NCBI GenBank assembly: GCA_947625775.1
Contig: CANQPM010000009.1
Span: 62,001-126,000, forward strand
Direction: 5' to 3'
Origin: an uncultured Lachnospiraceae bacterium
GTDB lineage: Bacteria > Bacillota > Clostridia > Lachnospirales > Lachnospiraceae
DNA: 64,000 nucleotides
In this document: piece by piece, positions 19,601-27,201 of the stretch
Layout: every line of letters starts with the position of its first letter
How positions within the stretch are numbered: position 1 is the first letter of the stretch
Position numbers and translations under genes: made by a program
The notes under the pieces: model-generated
The model's input: only the letters and a program-made list of their open reading frames with translations
Database searches by the model: none
Told to the model about the DNA's origin: nothing

Positions 19601-20263
19601 AATACAAAGATAATCATGCGTCTGCCAGATCAAAGCGACCGTGAACTTGTTGGCAAGGCAGCAAATCTGAATGAGGATCAAATTACAGAGCTTGCCAAGC
19701 TGCCGTGCGGCGTGGCTGCTGTATATCAGAATGAGTGGATTCAGCCCGTGCTTTGCAAGGTAGATAGATTTGATGCTGACTACAGCGTTTACCGCTATAT
19801 GCCTGAAAACAGCAAAAAGATTTATGGCAGCAAAGAAGAAGTGTCGGAATGTCTTTTAAAAAGTATTATGGATAAAGAACTGTTTCATAAAGGCGATAAA
19901 GAAGATTTAAGAGAGCTTAAAAGCCTTATTATACGTTCAAAGCTTAATGTTATGGTTAAAATTGATTTCATTGATTATTTGGAGTCTGATGAGGACAGTA
20001 ACCTTGAATCATTAAGCTGCCTGATGTATGATTTGCTGGAAGCGGATGAGGCAATAAAAGCGTCTGAAAAATATGACAATATTCATGAATGGGTAGATGC
20101 AGTTATTGAAAGGTTAAAGCCTTCTATAAAAAAGTATTCAAAGAAACAGGTAGATTTGGCAATGGCTTTGATATTATATGAAAAGGCGGACAGAGATACA
20201 TTATATAACGATTTATTTTGCCGTTATACAGAAGTGTACAGAAAAGGAGGCGGCGTATTTTGA
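16646..20263 (+). CDS. HerA/FtsK-type (DUF87) ATPase with Ser/Thr-rich linker
   Basis: The 1205-residue protein has four parts. Residues 1 to about 295 form an alpha/beta domain. About 300-375 are a low-complexity Ser/Thr/Asn/Asp/Gly tract. About 400-475 are Ala/Gly/Thr-rich amphipathic sequence. From about 590 there is a HerA/VirB4-like motor with Walker A TGSTGAGKSN (about 694-703), Walker B ITVLEEAHN (about 921-930) and a late MRLPDQSDRELVG segment likely holding an arginine finger. Such ATPases pump DNA or protein through ring hexamers. With toxin genes directly downstream, coupled by a TTGA overlap, a substrate-translocation role is the simplest inference. A DNA-processing role cannot be excluded. 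Confidence 0.78.
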   Translation: MGVKNVVRRIGNKAGNRVAKLAELSTDQVEKIQLQRERYLLEEPKPDDEAAVQTTERFMAASSIEIFNAYLPQIKELYLPLEKNAEYDAPFDALHNIRYFNITKWVTDKKENNLEKLVNVYAVLSNEDCNIALVFNRTKNATNVYLAVVNTQNDDSSVNAEIYKARLIDAIRGNFPGAEWQGEGAGIIPCMDNDKTYSVAAASNIPTEKSEKFISQTIEKLLDGVVPDSKKKEYTIVLLATPIRDVEERKIKLGEFYSGLSPYASWQTDYHIMDNQMVGSSAVMGINVGASAGMQNNQNYSKTDTDSATDNSSITNTENESNTTTDGTSDAESESNAHADGTSSTDTTTSGESEGTGSSTTNTNSRTDTVGSSDTVNGGASVVLSAEYSHADNTSVANGTSIAEATSANRSWTSSTAQALGKTATDTLTKGLTKTISNSVSKATGTAVANTLGKAVTKAMATTSGIAKGTNLGANFGANFSRSSTVTAMIGKNEGISQSFTNYNIKHALELLESQMKRLEQSTALGMWDFAAYVLSEDQNVANNVAHSYLALTLGEESYMSKSAINLWRGNVEEEKDTAKTISSYIRELRHPVFGLNPAIIAADKEFNEYPSLVTATTSLSGKELAYSLNFPQKSVAGLPILECAEFARNVITYDEPKDNERRINLGNIFHMNHVETNSVELSIDSLASHTFVTGSTGAGKSNTIYHILNRAQEKNVKFLIIEPAKGEYKNVFGKDEDTYVYGTNPNITALLRINPFSFPDGIHILEHLDRLIEIFNVCWPMYAAMPAVLKSAVEKAYMDCGWDLIESINRYDRNLYPSFADVARNIKTIIDSSEYDNENKGAYKGSLLTRLQSLANGINGMIFTSDEIADAELFDRNVIVDLSRVGSSETKSLIMGMLVLKLQEHRLANANEMNTKLKHITVLEEAHNILRRTSVEQQSESANILGKSVEMLANAIAEMRTYGEGFIIADQAPGLMDMSVIRNTNTKIIMRLPDQSDRELVGKAANLNEDQITELAKLPCGVAAVYQNEWIQPVLCKVDRFDADYSVYRYMPENSKKIYGSKEEVSECLLKSIMDKELFHKGDKEDLRELKSLIIRSKLNVMVKIDFIDYLESDEDSNLESLSCLMYDLLEADEAIKASEKYDNIHEWVDAVIERLKPSIKKYSKKQVDLAMALILYEKADRDTLYNDLFCRYTEVYRKGGGVF

Positions 20264-20937
20264 TTAATGAGGTATCAGGAAAATTCTTAAATGAAACCAA
20301 GGAATCGCAAGAAATAAAAGATTCCAATACTGAAAACTTTAAAAAGATTAAGCCAGAAGAAGGAACAACATTAAAAGATGCTAAAGCTTTTTGGAAAAAT
20401 GAGTATGCTAAAGGAGGAGATATAACAGAAAATTCGGAAAAGCCAGTTGAAAAAATTTATTATGATGATAATGGCGAAAAATATCGAGAAGGAGATAATT
20501 TAGAGCCTAACAAGATATTTGAAGTAAATGGATATAAGTATGAAACTGATGATAAAGGTCGTACAATATCGGTAGAGGGAAAGTTGAAAATTAGGGACTC
20601 TGAATATAAAAGAAATATGGATAGTATGGATGCTGTTGGAAAAGGCGATCAGAAGGAAAGTGACGATAGAGGACATTTGATAGGCTATCAATTTGAAGGC
20701 AGTGGAGGCATAGAGAATCTTGTTCCAATGAATTTAAAATTAAACCGCGGTGATTATGAAAGTATGGAAAATAAGCTTGCCAAAGCTGTAGAGGCTGGCA
20801 GTGATGTACGTTTAAAGGTTGAACCAGTCTATGATAGCGACTCTCACCGCCCGACAGAACTTAGAGCATCATATAGCATTGATGGCGAAAAAACGGTTGT
20901 TGTATTTAAAAATGAGAGTATGGAGGCAAAAGTATGA
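20260..20937 (+). CDS. DNA/RNA non-specific endonuclease toxin with short N-terminal FWK module
   Basis: The start is the TTG at 20260, nine bases after GGAGG and overlapping the ATPase stop codon. Residues 1-50 end in LKDAKAFWKNEY, a motif also present in the next toxin. The C-terminal domain has the DRGH catalytic motif (about 136-139), then LIGYQFEGSG, NLVPMNLKLNRGDY and a late RPTELRASYSIDG. This is the pattern of the non-specific endonuclease family used as C-terminal toxin of LXG/YeeF-type polymorphic toxins. No signal peptide or LXG domain is present. The next gene is a matching YezG-type immunity gene. Confidence 0.82.
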   Translation: MINEVSGKFLNETKESQEIKDSNTENFKKIKPEEGTTLKDAKAFWKNEYAKGGDITENSEKPVEKIYYDDNGEKYREGDNLEPNKIFEVNGYKYETDDKGRTISVEGKLKIRDSEYKRNMDSMDAVGKGDQKESDDRGHLIGYQFEGSGGIENLVPMNLKLNRGDYESMENKLAKAVEAGSDVRLKVEPVYDSDSHRPTELRASYSIDGEKTVVVFKNESMEAKV

Positions 20938-21302
20938 ACGAAAATATATTTCAGGAAATATATGATGAATTGGAAAAATATTTAAGTAATGCATGGGAAA
21001 AGCTGATTGTTTATTTGGAGTACGGAAAGGCATCTTATTCATTTTCATTTTTTGTAAAAGAAGGTGAAAGGTATATCAAATGCTTTGATTTGCCGAATAT
21101 TGATGAAGAAGTTCTTATGCAATCTTTTAGAAAAATTGATAAGGCAGTTTCTAAAGAACGGGATTCGGTAAAAGAGCCTTGGTCCAATATGACAATGATT
21201 GTTGGGAATGATGGTTCTATGCACACGGATTTTGATTATACAGACTTGTCACAAGAAGGCTATCGCTATAATAAAGAGTGGAAATTAAAATATTTAAAGT
21301 GA
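20934..21302 (+). CDS. YezG-family immunity protein (DUF600-like)
   Basis: This 122-residue acidic cytoplasmic protein overlaps the endonuclease gene by four bases. The sequence (NIFQEIYDELEKYL, then WEKLIVYLEYG, SYSFSFFVKEG, then WSNMTMIVGNDG) matches my knowledge of the YezG/DUF600 immunity family, which pairs with YeeF-type nuclease toxins in Bacillus. It should block the upstream DRGH nuclease. Confidence 0.8.
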   Translation: MNENIFQEIYDELEKYLSNAWEKLIVYLEYGKASYSFSFFVKEGERYIKCFDLPNIDEEVLMQSFRKIDKAVSKERDSVKEPWSNMTMIVGNDGSMHTDFDYTDLSQEGYRYNKEWKLKYLK

Positions 21303-21315
21303 CGGAGATAAACAA

Positions 21316-22008
21316 ATGCTAAGTTTTCACGAAATCCATTCAGCCGAAGATGTAAGGGAAACATTTTCCATAGATGCGTATAAAAATATAAAGTCAGTGG
21401 AAAATCTGTCCAGGGAAGATGCTATTAACTTTTGGAAAAGTGAATTTAAGCAGAATCGAGAAATCCAAGAAGAAAATATTTTTGACGATTTGATTTCAGA
21501 AACGTTTAACCGTTCAGAAGATGAAATGGATTTTGAATTTGAATTTGATGATAAAATTCTCACTTCATTGAATGAATTTAAAACTCTTGAATGGTCAAAA
21601 ATCAGTGAAAAAGATAAAATTCAGATAATGAAAAATTTAGTTGATTCTGTTGGAAATGGGCTGGGATTAAAAAATATACCTAAGATAAATATTTGTGAAG
21701 ATGTAGAAAATTCACAGGGAGGCTATAATCCACTGACTAATATAATCAGCATTAACAGGCTTTATTGTGATAATCCTATTGAGCTTGTAGATACACTGAC
21801 ACATGAATTGCGTCATGCATACCAAAATGAGAGGGCAGAAATACTTGAAACATGGCAGGATGCCATATATAAATTTAATTTTGACAATTATATAACGCCC
21901 ATTCAATTACCAAAGGGTGGGTATTTATGCTTTATGGATTACTATAATCAATATGTAGAAGTTGAGGCGAGGGCATTTGCAAATTTGTTTACGGAGGCTA
22001 TGAGATGA
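21316..22008 (+). CDS. Putative zinc metallopeptidase toxin with N-terminal FWK module
   Basis: This 230-residue protein has an N-terminal stretch ending in LSREDAINFWKSEF (about 31-44), matching the motif in the endonuclease at nearly the same distance from the start. The C-terminal half has a zinc-binding HELRH (about 163-167) and, 50 residues later, YVEVEARAFA, whose Glu (about 217) is in the right place for a third zinc ligand. There is no signal peptide. The next gene overlaps it and is the likely immunity gene. Protease activity and target are inferred from the motif only. Confidence 0.65.
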   Translation: MLSFHEIHSAEDVRETFSIDAYKNIKSVENLSREDAINFWKSEFKQNREIQEENIFDDLISETFNRSEDEMDFEFEFDDKILTSLNEFKTLEWSKISEKDKIQIMKNLVDSVGNGLGLKNIPKINICEDVENSQGGYNPLTNIISINRLYCDNPIELVDTLTHELRHAYQNERAEILETWQDAIYKFNFDNYITPIQLPKGGYLCFMDYYNQYVEVEARAFANLFTEAMR

Positions 22009-22301
22009 GTGAAATAATAGAAAAATATTATAAAGATAATAATGTGATGCCTATGCTTTTGCAGCAGAAATTAAGCAAATTTGAAAAACATAAAGATATT
22101 GAAAAGGAATTTGAATATTGGATTGAAAACGGGGAGTTTGTTTCTGACAAGCCGATATTAATAGAAGGATATACGGCAGAGAAATTGGCAGAAGTATCTA
22201 AATGTCTTGTTGGAGATGGTGCATTTGATATGCTAATAGAGCTGCGCGAAAATCCAAAGGCTGCCTTAAAAAAGATAGCAGATGGGTTTAAGATGAAATA
22301 A
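22005..22301 (+). CDS. Probable immunity protein for the metallopeptidase
   Basis: This 98-residue helical protein overlaps the preceding gene by four bases, as in the other toxin/immunity pairs here. I do not recognise the family. It contains VMPMLLQQKLSKFEKHKDIE and ILIEGYTAEKLAEVSK. The immunity role is inferred from position, size and coupling. It is the last gene of the block. Confidence 0.5.
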   Translation: MSEIIEKYYKDNNVMPMLLQQKLSKFEKHKDIEKEFEYWIENGEFVSDKPILIEGYTAEKLAEVSKCLVGDGAFDMLIELRENPKAALKKIADGFKMK

Positions 22302-22335
22302 AAACTATATAGTACAATTTTGAAGATAGAGAATC

Positions 22336-22440
22336 AGAAAAATGATTATTCAAACAGCACATAAAACAACCCATTAAACAGCACATTGAAGGTGTAGTCT
22401 GCCAAAAGTCTTAAAATCAAAAGTATTATCATCAAGTACA
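22336..22440 (+). pseudogene. Small remnant resembling part of the downstream Fic-like pseudogene
   Basis: Within the 276-base gap before hicA, this stretch resembles 23569-23675. Both hold two near copies of CCATTAAACAGC-CATTGAA with CAGAAAA upstream and ATCATCA downstream. The reading frame is broken. It is either a second decayed copy or a duplicated fragment of the VbhA-Fic gene. Nothing else was seen in the gap apart from the hicAB promoter. Confidence 0.4.
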
Positions 22441-22523
22441 GAGATAAATATACATTGACTATTATGTAGTTTCGTTTGATTTGTATATAGCATATTAAAA
22501 AAATAATAGAATCATCACAAAGG

Positions 22524-22551
22524 TTGATTATACACAAAAATTGTGTATAAT
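22524..22551 (+). promoter_or_regulatory. hicAB promoter and palindromic operator
   Basis: A 25-bp palindrome (ATTATACACAA, AAA, TTGTGTATAAT; 22527-22551) covers the -10 box TATAAT (22546-22551); TTGATT at 22524-22529 can serve as -35. This is the usual place for HicB to repress its own operon. Confidence 0.65.
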
Positions 22552-22577
22552 AATATTAAACGGAGGAATGGCAATTA

Positions 22578-22751
22578 GTGAAACAAAGAGATTTAATAAA
22601 TAAACTGCAAGCTATCGGCTTTGAGTTCGAGCGTCACGGCGGCAAACACGACATATACAGGCGCGGAAATGATATAGAAAAAGTTCCAAGGCATAAGGAA
22701 ATTAATGAAAATTTAGCCAAGATGATACTCAGAAAATGGAATATATTATAA
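22578..22751 (+). CDS. hicA: HicA-family mRNA interferase toxin
   Basis: This 57-residue protein was found by reading the sequence. The GTG start at 22578 follows GGAGG. The sequence KQRDLINKLQAIGFEFERHG then GKHDIYRRG and VPRHKEINENLAKMILRK is the HicA double-stranded-RNA-binding-like fold, with the catalytic His in the G-G-K-H-D motif. The hicB antitoxin gene follows after 14 bases, in the usual toxin-first order. Confidence 0.88.
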   Translation: MKQRDLINKLQAIGFEFERHGGKHDIYRRGNDIEKVPRHKEINENLAKMILRKWNIL

Positions 22752-22765
22752 GAGGTGAATCCAAA

Positions 22766-23206
22766 ATGAAACAAGCCTACCCAACCTTTATATTAGACAC
22801 AAAAGACAATTCCGAACATCCATTCCTCGTATGCGTACCCGACATGGAAATATTCACAGAAGGAGACAGCCTCGCCGACGCAATAGAAATGGCAAGAGAT
22901 GCCATAGGCATTGCGGGCATTTCCATGGAAGGCAATGGCGATGCTATTCCTTCGCCGTCATCACAAGACACCGCTATTCTCAAAGCCAAGCAAAACGCAG
23001 AAGTTGTTGATTTTTCCACAGGAATCATGACCTACGTAGACGTTGACTTTTCAGAATACAGAAGAAAAACCGACACAAAAACAGTCCGAAGAAATGTCGC
23101 ACTCCCAAGCTGGCTCAATTACGAAGCGGAACGCGCAGGAGTCAATGTCTCAAGAATATTGCAGGAGGCGCTTATAAGTACTTTAGGTCTGGAAAAAAGA
23201 GCGTAG
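22766..23206 (+). CDS. hicB: HicB-family antitoxin
   Basis: The ATG at 22766 is used because AGAGGTG precedes it; an earlier in-frame ATG lies inside hicA. The N-terminal domain (FLVCVPDMEIFTEGDSLADA then EMARDAIG) is the HicB partial RNase H-like fold that binds HicA. The C-terminus (RRNVALPSWLNYEAERAGVN) is a ribbon-helix-helix DNA-binding unit, probably acting on the upstream palindrome. At 146 residues the length is normal. Confidence 0.88.
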   Translation: MKQAYPTFILDTKDNSEHPFLVCVPDMEIFTEGDSLADAIEMARDAIGIAGISMEGNGDAIPSPSSQDTAILKAKQNAEVVDFSTGIMTYVDVDFSEYRRKTDTKTVRRNVALPSWLNYEAERAGVNVSRILQEALISTLGLEKRA

Positions 23207-23252
23207 ATGAATTATGCGGTAATGAGGATTAAGTTAAGGAGGCTTCCCCATA

Positions 23253-23861
23253 ATGGTAGACAATAAAAAATTTTCCCTAACAGATGAAGAAAGATGCACA
23301 GATCCATTTGCAGAGTACCTAACTTCCCCAGAGCCAAGCAAAGCCATTAAAACATACGCATGGCAGACAGCAATCGGTCTGCAGGATGTAGACAAACTGT
23401 AGCCCTCCGAATACCTCATTAATACAGCCAAGGACAACATTGAAGGCAGCATCAGCATTGAAGAAGCCAGACAACGCATAGAAAGCTACTATGAGGAGAA
23501 TAAAACCCATCAGCCCGAGCGCACGGAGGAGGCAGACAAGGTTTCCGTCCGAATAGCGGAAATCCTGTCAGAAAATTCGTTTGTATTTTTCCCTAATAAA
23601 CAGCCCATTAAACAGCCCATTGAAAAACCCAGCCTGTCAGAAATTCTTGAAACTAAAGCAATATCATCACGAACAAAAGCAAACATATGCAGACTATATG
23701 ATATATTCGGCAGCGAAAAGGTATTCGGGCGCAGTGATGTTTTAAAAGTGCTGGCAATTACTGAACGCCCTGCGACAGCACTAATCAGCAGGCTGTATGA
23801 GCTTGGACTTACTGAACGCATCACGGGCGCGGGAAAGGGAAAATATCGGTTTATTGTCTAA
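23253..23861 (+). pseudogene. Decayed VbhA antitoxin-Fic gene (amber codon, Fic core deleted)
   Basis: One frame runs from ATG 23253 (GGAGG upstream) to TAA 23859-23861, with a single in-frame TAG at 23400-23402. After it the frame encodes INTAKDNIEGSISIEEAR, typical of VbhA-type antitoxins, then RTEEADKVSVRIAEILSE, the usual beginning of a Fic domain. It then jumps to a winged-helix C-terminus (VFGRSDVLKVL, GAGKGKYRF). The Fic catalytic HPFxxGNGR core is missing, so a deletion has removed the AMPylation domain. Unlikely to be functional. Confidence 0.7.
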
Positions 23862-23970
23862 CCATCTTTACATCAGCTACAGAGAGGCTATTTACACAAA
23901 TTCCGCTTGTCTTTCACCATATTTTCGGCTAAAATATAATCACAATCCAAATCAGCCGAAGGAGGCGCAC

Positions 23971-25194
23971 ATGAACTATATCCCAAGAAACCTTGAAAAA
24001 GTAATATTGCAAGTCACAAAGGAATACCCAGTCGTGCTGGTGACAGGACCGAGGCAGGTAGGAAAGACTACCATGCTGCAAAAGCTGATGAAAGGCAGCG
24101 ACAGAAACTATGTATCACTGGACGATTTAAACGAGAGAAGCCTTGCCAAGACAGATCCCGAGCTGTTTCTACAGCTGCATAAGCCGCCAGTGCTTATTGA
24201 TGAAGTGCAGTATGCGCCCGAACTGTTTACCTATATAAAGATTTACGCGGACAAAACTCATTCTCCTGGGGCATTTTGGCTCACGGGCTCACAGGCATTT
24301 AAGCTGATGCGCGGAGTGCAGGAGTCTTTGGCGGGAAGGGCAGCTGTACTTTCGCTGACTCCGCTGTCGCAGGCTGAGATAGAGAAAAGCGAAATGCCGC
24401 CTTTTGCCCTTGATATGGAAACGCTCACAGAAAGGAGCAAGGCGCGGAAACCAGCTGATGCCAAGGAAATATTCGGGCGGATTTTCCAAGGCTCAATGCC
24501 CGCAGTCGTAAGCGGGCAGAACAGCAGCAGCCAGATTTTTTACAGCAGCTATTTAACCACATACATTGAGAGAGACGTAAGAGAGCTTTCAGATGCGATT
24601 GACTCATTAAAATTTATGCATTTTATCACTGCAGTAGCGGCAAGGTGCGGGCAGATGCTGAACATTGCAGACATTGCCAGGGACGCCGACATTAACCAAA
24701 AGCAGACAAAGGACTGGCTTGGAATACTGGAAACGTTGGGCATCATATTTTATCTTCATCCGTATTCAAATAATCTGCTCAAACGCCTTGTAAAGACGCC
24801 CAAGCTGTATTTTTACGACACGGGCTTAGTCTGCTATCTGACAAAATGGAGCAGCGCGGAAACCTTGGAAAGCGGGGCAATGAATGGCGCAGTCCTCGAA
24901 AATTATGTCATATCGGAAATCATGAAAACATACCTGGGCAATGGGAAAGAGCCGTTCATGTACTACTACCGTGACAAGGATGCGAAGGAAATCGACCTTA
25001 TACTTGAACATGATGGCGTGCTAAATCCAATCGAAATAAAGAAATCAGCAAATCCTAAACAGGAGCTTATAAAAGTGTTCAGTCTGCTTGACAGAGCCTC
25101 CGTGCCACGCTCAAAGGGAGCGGTAATCTGCATGAAACAGGCGCTGTCGATGATTGACAGGGATAATTATATCGTGCCTGTATGGCTAATATGA
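23971..25194 (+). CDS. AAA_14/DUF4143 family ATPase
   Basis: The start at 23971 follows AAGGAGG. The N-terminal AAA domain has Walker A GPRQVGKTT and Walker B VLIDEVQ with the TGSQ sensor. The DUF4143 C-terminal domain follows, with LETLGIIFYLHPYS and a YYYRDKDAKEIDLIL segment resembling a PD-(D/E)XK nuclease-like core (D, then E-I-K in NPIEIKKS). These proteins are common in Clostridia genomes, often several per genome; their cellular role is unsettled. It stands alone. Confidence 0.85.
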   Translation: MNYIPRNLEKVILQVTKEYPVVLVTGPRQVGKTTMLQKLMKGSDRNYVSLDDLNERSLAKTDPELFLQLHKPPVLIDEVQYAPELFTYIKIYADKTHSPGAFWLTGSQAFKLMRGVQESLAGRAAVLSLTPLSQAEIEKSEMPPFALDMETLTERSKARKPADAKEIFGRIFQGSMPAVVSGQNSSSQIFYSSYLTTYIERDVRELSDAIDSLKFMHFITAVAARCGQMLNIADIARDADINQKQTKDWLGILETLGIIFYLHPYSNNLLKRLVKTPKLYFYDTGLVCYLTKWSSAETLESGAMNGAVLENYVISEIMKTYLGNGKEPFMYYYRDKDAKEIDLILEHDGVLNPIEIKKSANPKQELIKVFSLLDRASVPRSKGAVICMKQALSMIDRDNYIVPVWLI

Positions 25195-25278
25195 GAAGAA
25201 AGCGTCAGGCATTTCCCAATCCCTAAACAATAAATAAAAAAATCTTAAATAAAAATTACAGAAATATCAGACAATAAC

Positions 25279-25307
25279 TAGACAGAATTGCCAATTTTTT
25301 GTATAAT
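25279..25307 (+). promoter_or_regulatory. Promoter of the ATP synthase operon
   Basis: TAGACA (25279-25284) and TATAAT (25302-25307) are separated by 17 bases, about 115 bases upstream of the first operon gene. Confidence 0.65.
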
Positions 25308-25423
25308 AATAGTCGGGTATTATAAAGATTGAACATAAAAGCGGCAATATGCGCCCGATGCAAGCCATATCACGCGGCATCAGGCCATATCATCCCGCCG
25401 TACACACAGCACGGAGGCGCAGA

Positions 25424-25663
25424 ATGGGCAAAAAGAAAAAATACGGCAGGTCAGTTTATCAGGCAATGACAGTCATCACCCAGTTTGGCATCAATATGCT
25501 GGTTCCAATCTTTTTATGCGCATTTGCTGGTTGGTATCTTGACAAGAGATTCCACACAGCGTTTTGGTTTGTCCTGCTTTTCTTTGTCGGCGCGCTTGCG
25601 GGCTTTAGGAACATATTCATTTTGGCAAAGAAAATATACGAGCACAAGGATGGGGAAGATTAG
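25424..25663 (+). CDS. AtpZ/AtpI-family small membrane protein
   Basis: A 79-residue protein with two helices (VITQFGINMLVPIFLCAFAG and the segment after RFHTAFW). This is the small F0-associated protein often found first in F-type ATP synthase operons, thought to help c-ring assembly or Mg2+/Ca2+ transport. The start at 25424 follows GGAGG; a longer upstream reading lacks a ribosome site. Confidence 0.75.
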   Translation: MGKKKKYGRSVYQAMTVITQFGINMLVPIFLCAFAGWYLDKRFHTAFWFVLLFFVGALAGFRNIFILAKKIYEHKDGED

Positions 25664-25664
25664 C

Positions 25665-26087
25665 GTGACGCGGCTTTTTTCAAGAATATCAAAGATAAAC
25701 ACAGCCCTGCCGCTTCTGCTTGTCGGCATAGTGCTTTTCGGGGCGCTCTGCCAGGTAGCGGGCATATTCCTTGTATCGGACAAGGCGGACTACAGCATAG
25801 GGCTCTGGATAGGAGTTCTCACAGCGGTTTGTATGGCATTCCATATGGCAGTGTCATTAAACAGCGTTGTCGAAAGAGATGTAAAGGGGGCGCAGGCGGC
25901 AGCAACGGTAAACAACATCATCAGGTATCTGATAGCCATTGTCGTGCTTGCTATACTGGCATTGACGCATATAGGCAATCCGCTCGCGGCGTTTGCGGGC
26001 ATCATGGGGCTGAAAGTATCGGCGTATATGCAGCCGTTTCTGGTGAAGCTGTTTCATCGCTGTGACAGTGACAAAAAAGAAAACTGA
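25665..26087 (+). CDS. ATP synthase subunit I-like membrane protein
   Basis: A four-helix membrane protein of 140 residues with the AtpI layout, between the AtpZ-like gene and atpB. GTG 25665 with GGGGAAG upstream is preferred; ATG 25650 would overlap the preceding gene by 14 bases. AtpI is thought to assist assembly of the c ring. Confidence 0.7.
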   Translation: MTRLFSRISKINTALPLLLVGIVLFGALCQVAGIFLVSDKADYSIGLWIGVLTAVCMAFHMAVSLNSVVERDVKGAQAAATVNNIIRYLIAIVVLAILALTHIGNPLAAFAGIMGLKVSAYMQPFLVKLFHRCDSDKKEN

Positions 26088-26123
26088 ATATATTAATGAA
26101 TAAAAAATAAGGAGGTGAAGTTT

Positions 26124-26867
26124 ATGGAAGCAGGATTTTTACAATCCGGATTTTTGCTGTCCGACGCGGGCATCGACTTTATGGTCCATGGCGTTTTCCA
26201 GTATTCGCTGTTCGGCCAGAAGGTGTGGATAACGACGACGCATGTGTGCCTGTTCATAGTCATGCTGATAATATGCATCTTCTGCCTGTGCGCAAACAGA
26301 GCCATTAAGCACGCGACAGAGGTTCCCGGAGCCTTCCAGAACGTGGTGGAGCTTGTCGTTGAAATGCTCGACAAGATGATTGCCGGCGTAATGGGCAAGA
26401 GGGCAAAGCCGTTTGCCAACTATATCGGCATACTGTTCATCTTTATTCTGCTGAGCAATATATCGGGACTGTTCGGCTTGCGTCCGCCTACGGCTGATTA
26501 CGGCACGACTTTGGCGCTTGGACTTATCACATTTACTCTGATCCATGTGACGCAGTTTCGTAACAATTCGCTCAAAAGCATCTGGGTTGATATGTGCTCA
26601 CCGCTGCCGCCGTGGCTTCCGATATGGTTTCCGATAAACCTGATAAGCGAGATAGCCGTACCTATATCGCTGTCGCTTCGTTTGTTCGCAAACGTCTTAT
26701 CAGGCACGATTATGATGGCGCTTATTTACGGTCTGCTTGGCATTATAGCTACAGCGTGGCCCGCGGCTCTGCATGTGTATTTTGACCTGTTTTCAGGCGC
26801 AATCCAAACCTATGTATTCTGTATGCTGACGATGACGTATATTACAAACGCTTATCCGTCAGATTGA
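26124..26867 (+). CDS. atpB: F0F1 ATP synthase subunit a
   Basis: This 247-residue polytopic protein carries the subunit a signature helix ISLSLRLFANVLSGTIMM, whose Arg faces the c ring and separates the two ion half-channels. The C-terminal helix (QTYVFCMLTMTYITNAY) is also typical. GGAGG at 26111-26115 selects the ATG at 26124. Confidence 0.95.
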   Translation: MEAGFLQSGFLLSDAGIDFMVHGVFQYSLFGQKVWITTTHVCLFIVMLIICIFCLCANRAIKHATEVPGAFQNVVELVVEMLDKMIAGVMGKRAKPFANYIGILFIFILLSNISGLFGLRPPTADYGTTLALGLITFTLIHVTQFRNNSLKSIWVDMCSPLPPWLPIWFPINLISEIAVPISLSLRLFANVLSGTIMMALIYGLLGIIATAWPAALHVYFDLFSGAIQTYVFCMLTMTYITNAYPSD

Positions 26868-26897
26868 CAGACTAAATTAATTTTTATTTAAAACTAG

Positions 26898-27164
<267 letters not shown>

Positions 27165-27201
27165 TTAAAAAGATAAAGATACAGGAAAGGAGGCTAAAGG
27201 T

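Noticed and set aside
22302-22520. Minus-strand frame of 63 codons (22346-22537)
   Set aside because: It has no ribosome site, is dominated by Ile/Leu/Tyr from AT-rich DNA, and overlaps the Fic-like relic.
23400-23402. TAG read as recoded (stop-codon readthrough)
   Set aside because: The gene also lacks its catalytic core, and no sign of special decoding was seen; decay is simpler.
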